Positions 30,905 to 40,004 of a stretch of 45,429 bases of DNA are shown here, piece by piece (positions within the stretch are counted from its first letter, which is position 1; each line of letters opens with the position of its first letter). The notes beneath the pieces were generated by a model. The model did not search any database. It was not told the DNA's origin and saw nothing but the letters and a program-made list of their open reading frames with translations. The stretch is taken from assembly GCA_042408595.1 (NCBI GenBank), contig JBHOQX010000014.1:1-45429 (forward strand), given 5' to 3'. The DNA comes from JBHOQX01 sp042408595. GTDB taxonomy: Bacteria; Chloroflexota; Chloroflexia; Chloroflexales; Roseiflexaceae. The position numbers and the translations under genes are program-made.

Positions 30905-30982
30905 TCACGGGCGATGGGCAGCGGGCGATGGGCGGCGAACAGTCAGACGGCGAACGATACCCCGGTCTGACACACATCGATC

Positions 30983-31038
30983 TGATTCTTGACTTCTGGC
31001 GTCTGACTTCCGACTTCTGGCTTCGGACGTCGGACCGC
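30983..31038. repeat. heptamer tandem repeats, consensus TGACTTC
   Basis: Eight consecutive 7-base units: TGATTCT, TGACTTC, TGGCGTC, TGACTTC, CGACTTC, TGGCTTC, GGACGTC, GGACCGC. They sit in the spacer between the kinase and the receiver gene. Confidence 0.6.
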
Positions 31039-31082
31039 CTGACATCGAGCTGCTGACTTCTCGCTATGATGGAGCGCGCATT

Positions 31083-31496
31083 ATGGCAGCTACCACGGCC
31101 CGCACCGAAGACGCGTATGTCATCCTCGTCGAGGACGACCCGAATTCTTACCTCATCATCGAGGAGCTGCTGAAGCACGCCGGCTTCCGCAACCTGTACC
31201 ACCGCAGCGGCGGGGCAAAGCTCATCCCGCTGGTGGAGGCGCTGCCGCGGGTGGATCTGGTGCTGCTCGACATCGGCCTGCCCGGCGAGGACGGCTTCGC
31301 ACTGTTGCGGCGCCTGCGCGCCCACCCGAAGACCGCGGGAGCGCACATCGCCGCGATCACCGCCAACATCCTGCACGAGAACCGGCTGCGCGCCAAAGAC
31401 GCCGGCTTCGACAGCTTCATCAGCAAGCCCATCCGCCCCGACCAGATTTGCGGCCAGGTGCGCGACATGCTGAACGGCCGGTCGTTCTGGTGGTGA
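31083..31496 (+). CDS. stand-alone receiver-domain response regulator
   Basis: A 137-residue single-domain protein. The acidic pocket is Glu17-Asp18-Asp19 (ILVEDD); the phospho-acceptor is Asp63 in LVLLDIGLPGEDG; Thr93 (AITAN) and Lys115 (FISKPI) complete the switch. There is no output domain, so it probably acts by protein-protein contact or as a phosphorelay intermediate, like CheY or DivK. It lies 178 bases downstream of the frameshifted hybrid-type kinase and is its likely partner. A TATGAT element at 31065-31070 and a TGGAG site ten bases before the ATG are visible. Confidence 0.92.
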   Translation: MAATTARTEDAYVILVEDDPNSYLIIEELLKHAGFRNLYHRSGGAKLIPLVEALPRVDLVLLDIGLPGEDGFALLRRLRAHPKTAGAHIAAITANILHENRLRAKDAGFDSFISKPIRPDQICGQVRDMLNGRSFWW

Positions 31497-31562
31497 GGGG
31501 GCGGCGGGTGGATGCCATGCGCCGCGACGCCGATTCCCGCGCTTCGCCAGCGGGCCCACGCA

Positions 31563-31592
31563 TTGACACCCCGGGCCACGGCGTGCTATACT
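31563..31592 (+). promoter_or_regulatory. consensus promoter of the SAM riboswitch-metH unit
   Basis: TTGACA (31563-31568), 18-base spacer, TATACT (31587-31592), with TGC before the -10. The transcript would begin near 31600, just ahead of the aptamer. Confidence 0.75.
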
Positions 31593-31615
31593 CCCGCCCA
31601 ACAACCGCATAGCTG

Positions 31616-31797
31616 CTCATCCAGAGGGGTGGAGGGAACGGCCCGATGAAGCCCCGGCAACCCCCGGAGGAAGTTCGCAAGTCAGAGCGCAACGTTCAGC
31701 ATTGCACGGCCAGCGCTGAAACTCTGAACGTAGCACTTTGAACGCTGAACTTCTAACGGTATGGTGCCAATTCCGTCAGCGTCAGCTGGGAGATGAG
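31616..31797 (+). ncRNA. SAM-I (S-box) riboswitch aptamer
   Basis: The conserved core is plain: AGAGGGGTGGAGGGAACGGC (31623-31642), then CCGATGAAGCCCCGGCAACC, and on the 3' side GGTGCCAATTCC (31763-31774) followed by a small P4 stem (TCAGC-GTCAGCTG) and AGATGAG. P1 forms between CTCATC (31616-31621) and GATGAG (31792-31797). S-box RNAs bind S-adenosylmethionine and switch off methionine genes; metH follows directly, with an intrinsic terminator in between, so a transcription-termination OFF switch is inferred. The P3 arm (about 31661-31762) is roughly three times the usual length and contains heptamer repeats. Confidence 0.92.
31724..31758 (+). repeat. heptamer repeats inside riboswitch arm P3
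   Basis: Units CTGAACG, TAGCACT, TTGAACG, CTGAACT, TCTAACG in strict 7-base register. An upstream ACGTTCAG (31692-31699) pairs perfectly with CTGAACGT, so the repeats extend the hairpin. Confidence 0.5.
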
Positions 31798-31810
31798 GAA
31801 TCGCAGGAGA

Positions 31811-31838
31811 CCCTCACGCCAGCACGTGAGGGTTTTTT
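31811..31838 (+). terminator. intrinsic terminator of the SAM-I riboswitch
   Basis: 8-bp stem CCCTCACG / CGTGAGGG, six-base loop, then six Ts (31833-31838). It ends 22 bases before the metH GTG start. Expression platform of the riboswitch. Confidence 0.9.
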
Positions 31839-31860
31839 GATGCACGAAGGATCGACGACT

Positions 31861-34800
31861 GTGACAGCCACCAACCACCGGCCTACTTATCTCGAAGCGC
31901 TCCGTGAGCGTGTTCTGCTCTACGATGGGGCGATGGGCACCAGCTTCGACGCCTATACGCTCACGCCGGAAGATTTCGGCGGGGAGCGCACTCTCGGCAA
32001 CCGCGACTACCTGACGATCACCCGCCCGGACATCGTCGAGCAGATCCATACCGCCTACCTGGAGGCCGGCGCGGATGTGCTGGAAACGAACACCTTCCAG
32101 TCCACCCGCATCCGCCTGGATGAGTGGGGGCTGGGCGACCAGACGCGGGCGCTGAACGCCGCCGCCGCGCGGCTGGCCCGCACCGTCGCCGACCGCTTCG
32201 AAGCCCACGACGGCCGGCCACGCTATGTCGCCGGCTCGATGGGACCGACCGGCAAGCTGCCGTCATCGAACGACCCGGCGCTCTCGAACATCACGTTCGA
32301 CGCACTATCCGATCAGTTCTACGAACAGGCGCTCGGCCTGATCGAGGGCGGCGTGGACGTGCTGCTGGTCGAGACCAGCTTCGACATGCTGGAGGTCAAG
32401 GCTGCGCTCGACGGTATCCGGCGCGCCAAGGCCGAGAGCGGCAGCCCGGTCGCGGTGCAGGCGCAGGTCTTCCTGGATGTCTCCGGGCGCATGCTGCTCG
32501 GCACAGAGATCCCGGCCATGCTGGCGACGCTCGAAGCGCTGCCGGTGGATGTGATCGGCCTGAACTGTGGCGTCGGGCCGGAGCTGATGCGCGAGGCGAT
32601 CGAGTACCTGACGAAGCGCTCGCGCAAGCCGATCTCCTGCATCCCCAACGCCGGCCTGCCGCTGGAGGTCGATGGCCAGACGGTCTACCCGATGCAGCCG
32701 GAGCCGTTCGCCGCGGTGCTGGCGGAGTATGTCCACAGCTACGGCGTGAACATCGTCGGCGGATGCTGCGGCACGACGCCGGCGCACATCCGCCGGCTGC
32801 GCGCGCTGCTAGGCGACCACCCACGCCCGGCGCGGCGGGCGATCGAGTACATCCCCAGCGTGTCGTCCGGCATCAAGGCCGCGGCGATCCACCAGGACGG
32901 GACGCTGACCTTGATCGGCGAGCGGGTGAACACCCTCGGCTCGCGCAAGGTGAAGAAGCTGCTGCTGGCCGACGACTACGACGGCGTGGTCGAGGTCGCG
33001 CGCGAGCAGGTGGAGAGCGGCGCACACCTGCTCGATGTCTGCGTCGCCATGACCGAGCGAAGCGACGAGCGCGCGATGATGACGACGCTCCTGAAGAAGC
33101 TGACGATGAACGTCGAGCTGCCGCTGGTAATCGATACCACTGAGGCGGACGTGCTCAAGGCGGCGCTGGAGATGTACCCCGGGCGCGCCGTGGTCAACTC
33201 GGTCTCGCTGGAGGGCGGACGCGGCGACAAGATCGACCGGACGATGCCGCTGGTGGCGCGCTACGGTGCCGCGACGATCGCCATGACGATCGACGAGGAG
33301 GGGATGGCGCACACCGCCGAGCGAAAGGTCGCCATCGCTAGGCGGATCGCGCAGATCGCGGCGGAGGAGTACGGGGTGCCGGCCGAGGCGCTGATCTTCG
33401 ACGTGCTGACCTTTCCGATCACCACCGGCCAGGAGGAGCTGCGCCGGGCCGCGATCGAGACGCTCGAGGGCATCCGCCGGGTGAAGCAGGAGGTTCCCGG
33501 CTGTTTCACCACGCTCGGCGTCTCGAACCTGTCGTTCGGCGTCGCGCCGCACGCCCGCGCCGCGCTCAACTCGGTCTTTCTGAAGCACGCCGTGGACGCC
33601 GGCCTCGACAGCGCGATCATCAACCCGGCGCATGTCACGCCCTACGCCGAGATCCCCGCTGAGCAGCGTGAGATCTGCGAAGACCTGATCTTCAACCGGC
33701 GCGAGGACGCGCTGGCGCGCTTTATCCAGTATTTCTCGGAGAACGCGGCGACCGAGACCGCCGAGCGCGCCGACCCGACCGCCGGCATGAGCGTCGCGCA
33801 GCGGCTCCACTGGAAGATCGTCCACCGGCGCAAGGATGGGGTGGAGGAGGATATCGATCTGCTGATCACCGAGCGGCTCGCGGCGCGAGGCTTGCAGCTT
33901 GCCGATGCGCTCGCCGCGCGCGGCGGCCGTTCGGCGCACAGCAGCCCTGCGCCCGCCCCCGGCGCCCAGCCCCCGGCCTCGCCGCTTGGCGAAGCCGCCG
34001 TGGATGTGCTCAACAATGTCCTGCTGCCGGCGATGAAGGAGGTCGGCGACCTGTTCGGCTCTGGGCAGCTGATCCTGCCGTTCGTGCTGCAGAGCGCCGA
34101 GGTGATGAAGAAGGCCGTCGGCCACCTGGAGCAGTATCTCGATAAACTCGACGGCACGAGCAAGGGCAAGGTCGTGCTGGCGACGGTCTACGGCGACGTG
34201 CACGACATCGGCAAGAATCTGGTCAACACCATTCTGTCGAACAACGGCTACACGGTCTACGACCTGGGCAAGCAGGTGCCGCTGAACACGATCATCGAGA
34301 AAGCGGTCGAGGTCGGCGCGGATGCGATCGGCCTCTCGGCGCTGCTGGTGAGCACGTCGAAGCAGATGCCGCTCTGCGTGCAGGAGCTGCATCGGCGCGG
34401 GCTGCGCTTCCCCGTGCTGGTGGGCGGCGCGGCGATCAACCGGCAGTACGGCCAGCGCATCACCTTCGTGGCCGATGAAGAGCCGTACGAGGCGGGCGTC
34501 TTCTACTGCAAGGACGCCTTCGAGGGGTTGGAGACGATGGACAAGCTCTCCGACCCGGCCATCCGGCCGCGCTTCGTGGCGCAGACGCTGGCGGAGGCCG
34601 CCGCGGCGCTCCATCAGAAGCAGCGCGGGCGGGTGGCGCTGGCCGAACTGGGGCGCGCCAGCATGACCGGCGAAAAGGTGCGCTCCGCGGTGCGCACGGA
34701 CGTGCCGGTGCCGACGCCGCCGTTCTGGGGGGCGCGTGTGCTGGAGCGCATCCGCTTGCAGGATGTCGTCGAATGCCTGGATCGCAACGCGCTCTACCGG

Positions 34801-35571
34801 CTCCAGTGGGGCGCGAAAAACGCCAAGGGCGCGGAGTGGGAGCGGCTCACGGCCGAGTTCGACGCGAAGGTGCGCGAACTGGTGCGCGAGGCCGAACGCG
34901 ACGGCTGGCTCGAGCCGAAAGTCGTCTACGGCTTCTTCCCGGTACAGAGCGACGGCCACGACCTGATTGTGTACGACCCGGCGTCGCTGGGTGCGGGGGT
35001 CGGAGGCCGGAGTTCAGTCGATCTCTCGCGGAACCCTGATGCCCGCCCCCTGAACCCGCGTGAGTTGACGCGGTTTGTCTTCCCACGCCAGCCAGGGCGC
35101 GAGCGGCTCTGCCTGTCGGACTACTTCCGCTCCGTGGAGTCCGGCGAGTACGATGTCGCCGCGTTCCAGCTGGTGACGATGGGGGCGCGCGTGGATGACC
35201 TGACCGAGGCGTTGCAACGGGCCGGCGACTACACCCGTTCGTACTTCATCCATGGCCTGGGCGTCTCGCTGGCGGAGGCGCTGGCGGAGTACACCAACCG
35301 GCTGGTGCGCCGCGGGCTGGGGATCGCCGAGCCGCGCGGCAAGCGCTACTCGTGGGGCTACCCGGCCTGCCCGGACCTGGAGGAGCACGCCAAGCTCTTC
35401 GCGATCCTGCCGGCCGCGGCGATCGGCGTGAAGCTCACCGAGGCATTCCAGTTGGTGCCGGAGCAGAGCACGGCGGCGATTGTCGTGCATCATCCGGAGG
35501 CGAAGTACTTCTCGATCGGCTCGGCGGGCGAGCGGGCCGAAGCAGATGTGGCAGAGGTCGCGGCGGACTAG
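31861..35571 (+). CDS. metH: cobalamin-dependent methionine synthase
   Basis: A 1236-residue enzyme that methylates homocysteine using methyl-tetrahydrofolate and vitamin B12. The homocysteine module (~1-325) carries the zinc ligands Cys236 (GLNCGVG), Cys302 and Cys303 (GGCCGTTP). The folate (pterin-binding) module follows from TLIGERVNTLGSRKVKKLL (~345-620). The cap and B12 module (~650-900) has the cobalt ligand His781 in GDVHDIGKN. The activation domain closes with 'YFIHGLGVSLAEALAEY' and RYSWGYPACPDLEEHAKLF. An unusual 25-30-residue Ser/Pro/Ala linker (GGRSAHSSPAPAPGAQPPAS) lies before the B12 helix bundle. GTG at 31861 with AAGGA nine bases upstream is preferred over ATG at 31840, which lies inside the terminator tail. 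Under SAM-I riboswitch control. Confidence 0.96.
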   Translation: MTATNHRPTYLEALRERVLLYDGAMGTSFDAYTLTPEDFGGERTLGNRDYLTITRPDIVEQIHTAYLEAGADVLETNTFQSTRIRLDEWGLGDQTRALNAAAARLARTVADRFEAHDGRPRYVAGSMGPTGKLPSSNDPALSNITFDALSDQFYEQALGLIEGGVDVLLVETSFDMLEVKAALDGIRRAKAESGSPVAVQAQVFLDVSGRMLLGTEIPAMLATLEALPVDVIGLNCGVGPELMREAIEYLTKRSRKPISCIPNAGLPLEVDGQTVYPMQPEPFAAVLAEYVHSYGVNIVGGCCGTTPAHIRRLRALLGDHPRPARRAIEYIPSVSSGIKAAAIHQDGTLTLIGERVNTLGSRKVKKLLLADDYDGVVEVAREQVESGAHLLDVCVAMTERSDERAMMTTLLKKLTMNVELPLVIDTTEADVLKAALEMYPGRAVVNSVSLEGGRGDKIDRTMPLVARYGAATIAMTIDEEGMAHTAERKVAIARRIAQIAAEEYGVPAEALIFDVLTFPITTGQEELRRAAIETLEGIRRVKQEVPGCFTTLGVSNLSFGVAPHARAALNSVFLKHAVDAGLDSAIINPAHVTPYAEIPAEQREICEDLIFNRREDALARFIQYFSENAATETAERADPTAGMSVAQRLHWKIVHRRKDGVEEDIDLLITERLAARGLQLADALAARGGRSAHSSPAPAPGAQPPASPLGEAAVDVLNNVLLPAMKEVGDLFGSGQLILPFVLQSAEVMKKAVGHLEQYLDKLDGTSKGKVVLATVYGDVHDIGKNLVNTILSNNGYTVYDLGKQVPLNTIIEKAVEVGADAIGLSALLVSTSKQMPLCVQELHRRGLRFPVLVGGAAINRQYGQRITFVADEEPYEAGVFYCKDAFEGLETMDKLSDPAIRPRFVAQTLAEAAAALHQKQRGRVALAELGRASMTGEKVRSAVRTDVPVPTPPFWGARVLERIRLQDVVECLDRNALYRLQWGAKNAKGAEWERLTAEFDAKVRELVREAERDGWLEPKVVYGFFPVQSDGHDLIVYDPASLGAGVGGRSSVDLSRNPDARPLNPRELTRFVFPRQPGRERLCLSDYFRSVESGEYDVAAFQLVTMGARVDDLTEALQRAGDYTRSYFIHGLGVSLAEALAEYTNRLVRRGLGIAEPRGKRYSWGYPACPDLEEHAKLFAILPAAAIGVKLTEAFQLVPEQSTAAIVVHHPEAKYFSIGSAGERAEADVAEVAAD

Positions 35572-35688
35572 CGACGGGGGGCCGGCGGCCAAGAACGCGA
35601 GTTTGGCGGCCCGTAGTATGCGGGAAGGCTTTTGCCTGCGGCATGCGTCACAAGCTTCACGCGTCATGCCCCCGGCCCTACACACAGC

Positions 35689-35717
35689 TTGACAGCCCGC
35701 GCCGCACATGCTACCAT
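35689..35717 (+). promoter_or_regulatory. tRNA promoter
   Basis: TTGACA (35689-35694), 17-base spacer, TACCAT (35712-35717) with TGC before the -10. About ten bases to the mature tRNA 5' end. Confidence 0.7.
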
Positions 35718-35726
35718 GCTGCCGAT

Positions 35727-35803
35727 GGGCGATTAGCTCAGTTGGTTAGAGCGCCACGTTGACATCGTGGAGGTCACTAGTTCGAGTCTAGTATCGCCCA
35801 CCA
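35727..35803 (+). tRNA. tRNA-Val (anticodon GAC), CCA encoded
   Basis: A 77-base cloverleaf. The acceptor stem GGGCGAT pairs with ATCGCCC; the D arm is in TAGCTCAGTTGGTTAGAGC; the anticodon stem CCACG/CGTGG encloses TTGACAT with anticodon GAC (valine, GUC/GUU codons). The T arm is CTAG-TTCGAGT-CTAG and the 3' end ACCA is encoded. All stems are fully paired. A single-gene unit with its own promoter and terminator, between metH and the PQQ dehydrogenase gene. Confidence 0.96.
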
Positions 35804-35807
35804 TTTT

Positions 35808-35838
35808 AAGCGAGGAGCCGTGGCTTCCTCGCTTTTTT
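35808..35838 (+). terminator. intrinsic terminator of the tRNA gene
   Basis: Perfect 9-bp stem AAGCGAGGA / TCCTCGCTT with a nine-base loop, followed by a T-run (35833-35838). Confidence 0.9.
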
Positions 35839-35872
35839 GGTGCTGCCCATTTCGCGCTTGTGGAGAGGTTTG

Positions 35873-35889
35873 GAGGGCCGTAGGCCCTC
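35873..35889 (-). terminator. hairpin downstream of the PQQ dehydrogenase gene
   Basis: GAGGGCC-GTA-GGCCCTC, a perfect 7-bp stem flanked by GAGAGG/CTCTC. No T-run; its role as terminator of the minus-strand gene (stop at 35979) is inferred. Confidence 0.35.
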
Positions 35890-35978
35890 TCATTACGTTG
35901 TTCCGCCGACTCAGCGGCGGCCGAGCTGGCGAAATGTGTGGGGAGACGTCGCCTTCCCGACCCGCGCCGGAGATCCGT

Positions 35979-37271
35979 CTACTGCCCGACGTACACCACG
36001 CGATAGATATTCCCATTCTTGTCATCGGAGACGAACAACTCGCCATGCGCGCCGATGGCGACCCCCGCCGGCCGACCCCAGGCGCTGCCGCACGGTTGCA
36101 TCTCGCTGTCGCGGAAGCCGGTGAGGAACGGCTGCGAGCCAACCGGGCGGTTGTTGGCCACCTGAACGAACTGCACCTTGCAGTCGCGCGGCGTCAGAGC
36201 GGCGTTCCAAGAGCCGTGGTAGGCGACGAACAGGCCACCCCGGTAGGCCGCCGGGAAGGCGCTCGCGCCGTAGCGCGCCATGCCGAGCGGCGCCGAGTGC
36301 GCCGGGTCGGTGAAGAGCGCCGGCACGACATCGTCGCAACTTGCGACTGGCGGCGCGAGGGAGACGCGGGTATCGCGCACCTCCTTCGTGCCCGCCGGCG
36401 TCACGCCGAGCGTCGGCGTGTAGCAATAAGGCCAGCCGTAGTGCCGCCCCTTCTCGACGTTGATGACGATCTCCTCGGGCGGCGCATCGTTGCCCAGCCC
36501 GTCGCTGCCGTTGTGGTCGGCCCACAGCTCGCCGTTCGGCATGAACAGGAAATCGACGCTGTTGCGCAGCCCCTCGGCCCAGACCGGGCGGCGCGACTCG
36601 ACCGGGTCGTTCGCGAAGGGGTTGTCGGCGGGGATCGAGCCGTCCAGGTTGAAGCGCATGATCGTGGCGCGGCGCCTGTCGGTCTCCGGCGTGATGTTGG
36701 ATGTGGAGCCGGCGGCGACGTACAGCTTGCCGTCCGGCCCGATGTGGGCGGTACGCGAGGCATGGCCGCCGCTGCCGGGGATGTTGGTCGTCACATCCTG
36801 CCGCTCGCCGCTGTCCAGAAAATCGCCGTCGCCGTTGCCGTCGGTCAGGCGCGAGACCCGGCCGGTCTCGGCGACGTAGAGCGTGCCGTTGTGCCATTCG
36901 ACGCTGTGTGGGGTGTTCAGCCCGGTGGCGACCGCCTGCGCCGCGTCGGCCCGGCCGTCGTTGTCGGCGTCCGCCAGGCGCACAACCCGGCCCGCGCCCA
37001 TCTCGGCGACATACAGCGCCCCATCGGGGCCGACCGTCATCAGGCGCGGGATGGACAGCCCGGCCGCGTAGAGCCGCACGGCGAAGCCGGCGGGCACGGT
37101 CAGGCGGGCGCTGGCGGCATCCGGCGGCGGGAGCGGCACCGCACCCGCGCTGCGCTGGGCCAGGGGCAGAAAAGCCGCCGGCGGCAGGGCAACAGCGCGC
37201 AGCGCCAGGGCCGAACCGAGCGCCAGCGCGAGCATCAGGGCAAGCGCGGTCCAGGTGTGGGGTTTTCGCAT
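35979..37271 (-). CDS. PQQ-dependent sugar dehydrogenase family, beta-propeller
   Basis: A 430-residue exported protein. Residues 1-30 are a signal peptide (WTALALMLALALGSALALRAVA). The rest is a six-bladed beta-propeller of the soluble glucose/sorbosone dehydrogenase family: LTVPAGFAVRLYAAGLSIPRLMTVGPDGALYVAE, TPHSVEWHNGTLYVAE, SGGHASRTAHIGPDGKLYVAAGSTSN, WAEGLRNSVDFLF, HYGWPYCYTPT and GRPAGVAIGAHGELFVSDDKNGNIYRVVY. Such enzymes oxidise sugars or polyols in the periplasm or at the surface, usually with pyrroloquinoline quinone. No pqq synthesis genes are in the window. The ATG at 37271 with AGAGGTG upstream is chosen; an earlier frame extension overlaps the promoter. It is divergent from the MoxR gene. 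Confidence 0.9.
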   Translation of the reverse strand: MRKPHTWTALALMLALALGSALALRAVALPPAAFLPLAQRSAGAVPLPPPDAASARLTVPAGFAVRLYAAGLSIPRLMTVGPDGALYVAEMGAGRVVRLADADNDGRADAAQAVATGLNTPHSVEWHNGTLYVAETGRVSRLTDGNGDGDFLDSGERQDVTTNIPGSGGHASRTAHIGPDGKLYVAAGSTSNITPETDRRRATIMRFNLDGSIPADNPFANDPVESRRPVWAEGLRNSVDFLFMPNGELWADHNGSDGLGNDAPPEEIVINVEKGRHYGWPYCYTPTLGVTPAGTKEVRDTRVSLAPPVASCDDVVPALFTDPAHSAPLGMARYGASAFPAAYRGGLFVAYHGSWNAALTPRDCKVQFVQVANNRPVGSQPFLTGFRDSEMQPCGSAWGRPAGVAIGAHGELFVSDDKNGNIYRVVYVGQ

Positions 37272-37317
37272 AGGCACCTCTGTACGGCTTGCATTCATCC
37301 GTCGCCCTTCGTCCAGC

Positions 37318-37326
37318 ATACTAGCA
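37318..37326 (-). promoter_or_regulatory. extended -10 for the PQQ dehydrogenase gene
   Basis: Minus-strand TGCTAGTAT, about 47 bases upstream of the ATG. A moderate -10 match, helped by the TGn extension. Confidence 0.4.
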
Positions 37327-37382
37327 CCACCTGTGCCCCGGGGCCGGTGAAGATGTAGAACGTATCACACTCTCGCCCGGTG

Positions 37383-37391
37383 TGGTATGAT
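37383..37391 (+). promoter_or_regulatory. extended -10 for the MoxR gene
   Basis: TGGTATGAT (-10 at 37386-37391), 40 bases before the ATG at 37431. Confidence 0.55.
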
Positions 37392-37430
37392 GGCCGCCCG
37401 TGCTCGTCTGTCATTCCCACCCGGAGGCTT

Positions 37431-38378
<948 letters not shown>

Positions 38379-38486
38379 CCTTGGCGAAGCTGTAGATGGC
38401 CGCCGGCGCGCCGTGCCAGGGCGGCTTCCCGGCGGCCCGAACTGCCGGTTTATATCGGAAAGCCGTCGGCTGCGACCCCATCACCT

Positions 38487-40004
38487 ATGTCCGTCCAGGA
38501 AACGCCACACCTGAGCCAACCAGTGCGCCGCGCGCGGACAGCGAGCCGGGCGCTGCTGTGGGCCGCGTCCGGCGTGCTGCTCCTTGGAGTCGCGATCCGC
38601 CTGTTCCGCTTCGACGCGCAGCCGCTGTGGTTCGACGAGCTGTACACCGCCGCGCTGGTGCGCGATGGCCTCGGCGCGATCTGGCACAACTCGTTCGTGC
38701 AACTGACGCCGCCGCTGCCATACCTGGTGTTCTGGCTCTCGGCGCAGATCGGCGGCTCGACGGCGGCGGGGCTGCGCGCCGCCAGCCTGCTGGCCGCTGT
38801 GCTCACCCTGCCAGTCTTCTACCACTTCTGCACACGCGTGTCCGACCGGGCCACCGCGCTCGTGGCGACCGGGCTGTTGGCGATCGCGCCCCTCGCCATC
38901 TATTACGCCCAGGAAGCGCGCCCCTACGCATTGGCACTGCTGGCGCTGCTGCTGGCGCTTCTGGCGTACGAGCAGGTGCGCCGGCGCAGCTCACCCGGCG
39001 ACTGGGCGATCTATGCGCTGCTCGCCGCGATCGCCGGGCAGCTACACTACGTCAATGTCATTCTCGTCGGCGCTCAACTGGGGGCGCTGCTGCTGCTAGC
39101 GCTGCTCGACCGGGCGGCCATGGGACGCACGCTCCGCGGCGCGGCGGCGGTCGTGCTGATCGTCGGCCTGGCGCTCGGGCCGTTCATGCTCGGCGTGCAC
39201 GCCAGCGGGCGCGAATGGTCAGGCTGGCGACAGCCCCAGGCGACGCTCCAATTTCTTTCAACCATGCAAACTATGGCCCCCGGGGATGCGCGCTTCGCCC
39301 CAAGTTGGGCACGCACCGCCGCCCTGCTCGCGCTGACAACCGGCGCGGCGCTGGCGCTCCTCCGGCGGCAGAACTGGCGTGTGCTGCTGCCGCACGTTCT
39401 GATGCTCGCCTTCGTGATCGCCGTTGCCTTCGTGCTGCTGCCGCTGGCCGGCGTGCCCGCGCCGGCCTACGAGGAACGGCCATTTCTGCTGGTGCTGCCC
39501 AGCGCGCTGCTGCTGTTCAGCGTCGGTGTGCGCCATCTGCTCGCGCGGCGCAGGACTCTGCCGTGGGGCGTTGGGCTGGTTGCCGTGCTGGCCGTCACGT
39601 CGGCCGCCGGGCTGCGCGGCTACTTCGGCGGCTTCGTCAAGAGCCCGGAGGGCATCCTGGCGCAACACATCGCCGCCGCAGCGCGCCCGGGCGACATCGC
39701 GCTCGGCGACGCCTATTCGGTTGACGCGGCGCTGCACTTGTACGCGCCGGCGCTTCCGGTTTACAGCTACCGCGGCGAGCTCGACGGCCACTCGCGCTTC
39801 GCCGAGAACGCTTCGCCAGTGATGAACCGCGAAGCCGAGACGCACCTGGTCGATCTGGAGGCGATACTCGCCGCTCCGCGCATCTGGCTGCTGCAGCGCG
39901 GCCAACGCGTTCATCCCTATCACCGCACGCTGCTGGCGCGCTACCGCGTGGTTCACGAAGCCGAGTCGCCGCCGTTCCGCGTTCAGTTGCTCGAGCCGCG
40001 ATGA
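38487..40004 (+). CDS. multi-pass glycosyltransferase, GT39/ArnT-like
   Basis: A 505-residue membrane protein with about 10-12 helices. After a basic N terminus and the first helix comes the first luminal loop RLFRFDAQPLWFDELYTAALVRDGLGAIWHNS, with the acidic FDE motif of the GT-C (PMT/ArnT) fold. 'LTPPLPYLVFWL' and 'AIYYAQEARPYALALLALLLALLAYEQV' are also typical of this family. These enzymes transfer sugars from polyprenyl-phosphate donors to lipids or proteins outside the membrane. The C-terminal ~120 residues form a soluble domain with the PGDIALGDAYSV and YRVVHEAESPPFRV segments. There is no clear ribosome-binding site. The stop overlaps the DUF58 start in ATGA, so the two are translationally coupled. 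Confidence 0.87.
   Translation: MSVQETPHLSQPVRRARTASRALLWAASGVLLLGVAIRLFRFDAQPLWFDELYTAALVRDGLGAIWHNSFVQLTPPLPYLVFWLSAQIGGSTAAGLRAASLLAAVLTLPVFYHFCTRVSDRATALVATGLLAIAPLAIYYAQEARPYALALLALLLALLAYEQVRRRSSPGDWAIYALLAAIAGQLHYVNVILVGAQLGALLLLALLDRAAMGRTLRGAAAVVLIVGLALGPFMLGVHASGREWSGWRQPQATLQFLSTMQTMAPGDARFAPSWARTAALLALTTGAALALLRRQNWRVLLPHVLMLAFVIAVAFVLLPLAGVPAPAYEERPFLLVLPSALLLFSVGVRHLLARRRTLPWGVGLVAVLAVTSAAGLRGYFGGFVKSPEGILAQHIAAAARPGDIALGDAYSVDAALHLYAPALPVYSYRGELDGHSRFAENASPVMNREAETHLVDLEAILAAPRIWLLQRGQRVHPYHRTLLARYRVVHEAESPPFRVQLLEPR

Noticed and set aside
30983..31038. CRISPR array
   Set aside because: Units are 7 bases, degenerate and contiguous, with no spacers and no cas genes nearby.
31840..31860. 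ATG start of metH inside the riboswitch terminator tail
   Set aside because: It would have no ribosome-binding site outside the terminator stem; GTG 31861 has AAGGA at good spacing and is where homology begins.
32809..34959. 716-residue minus-strand frame opposite metH
   Set aside because: Shadow frame, His/Arg/Leu-rich with no recognisable domain.
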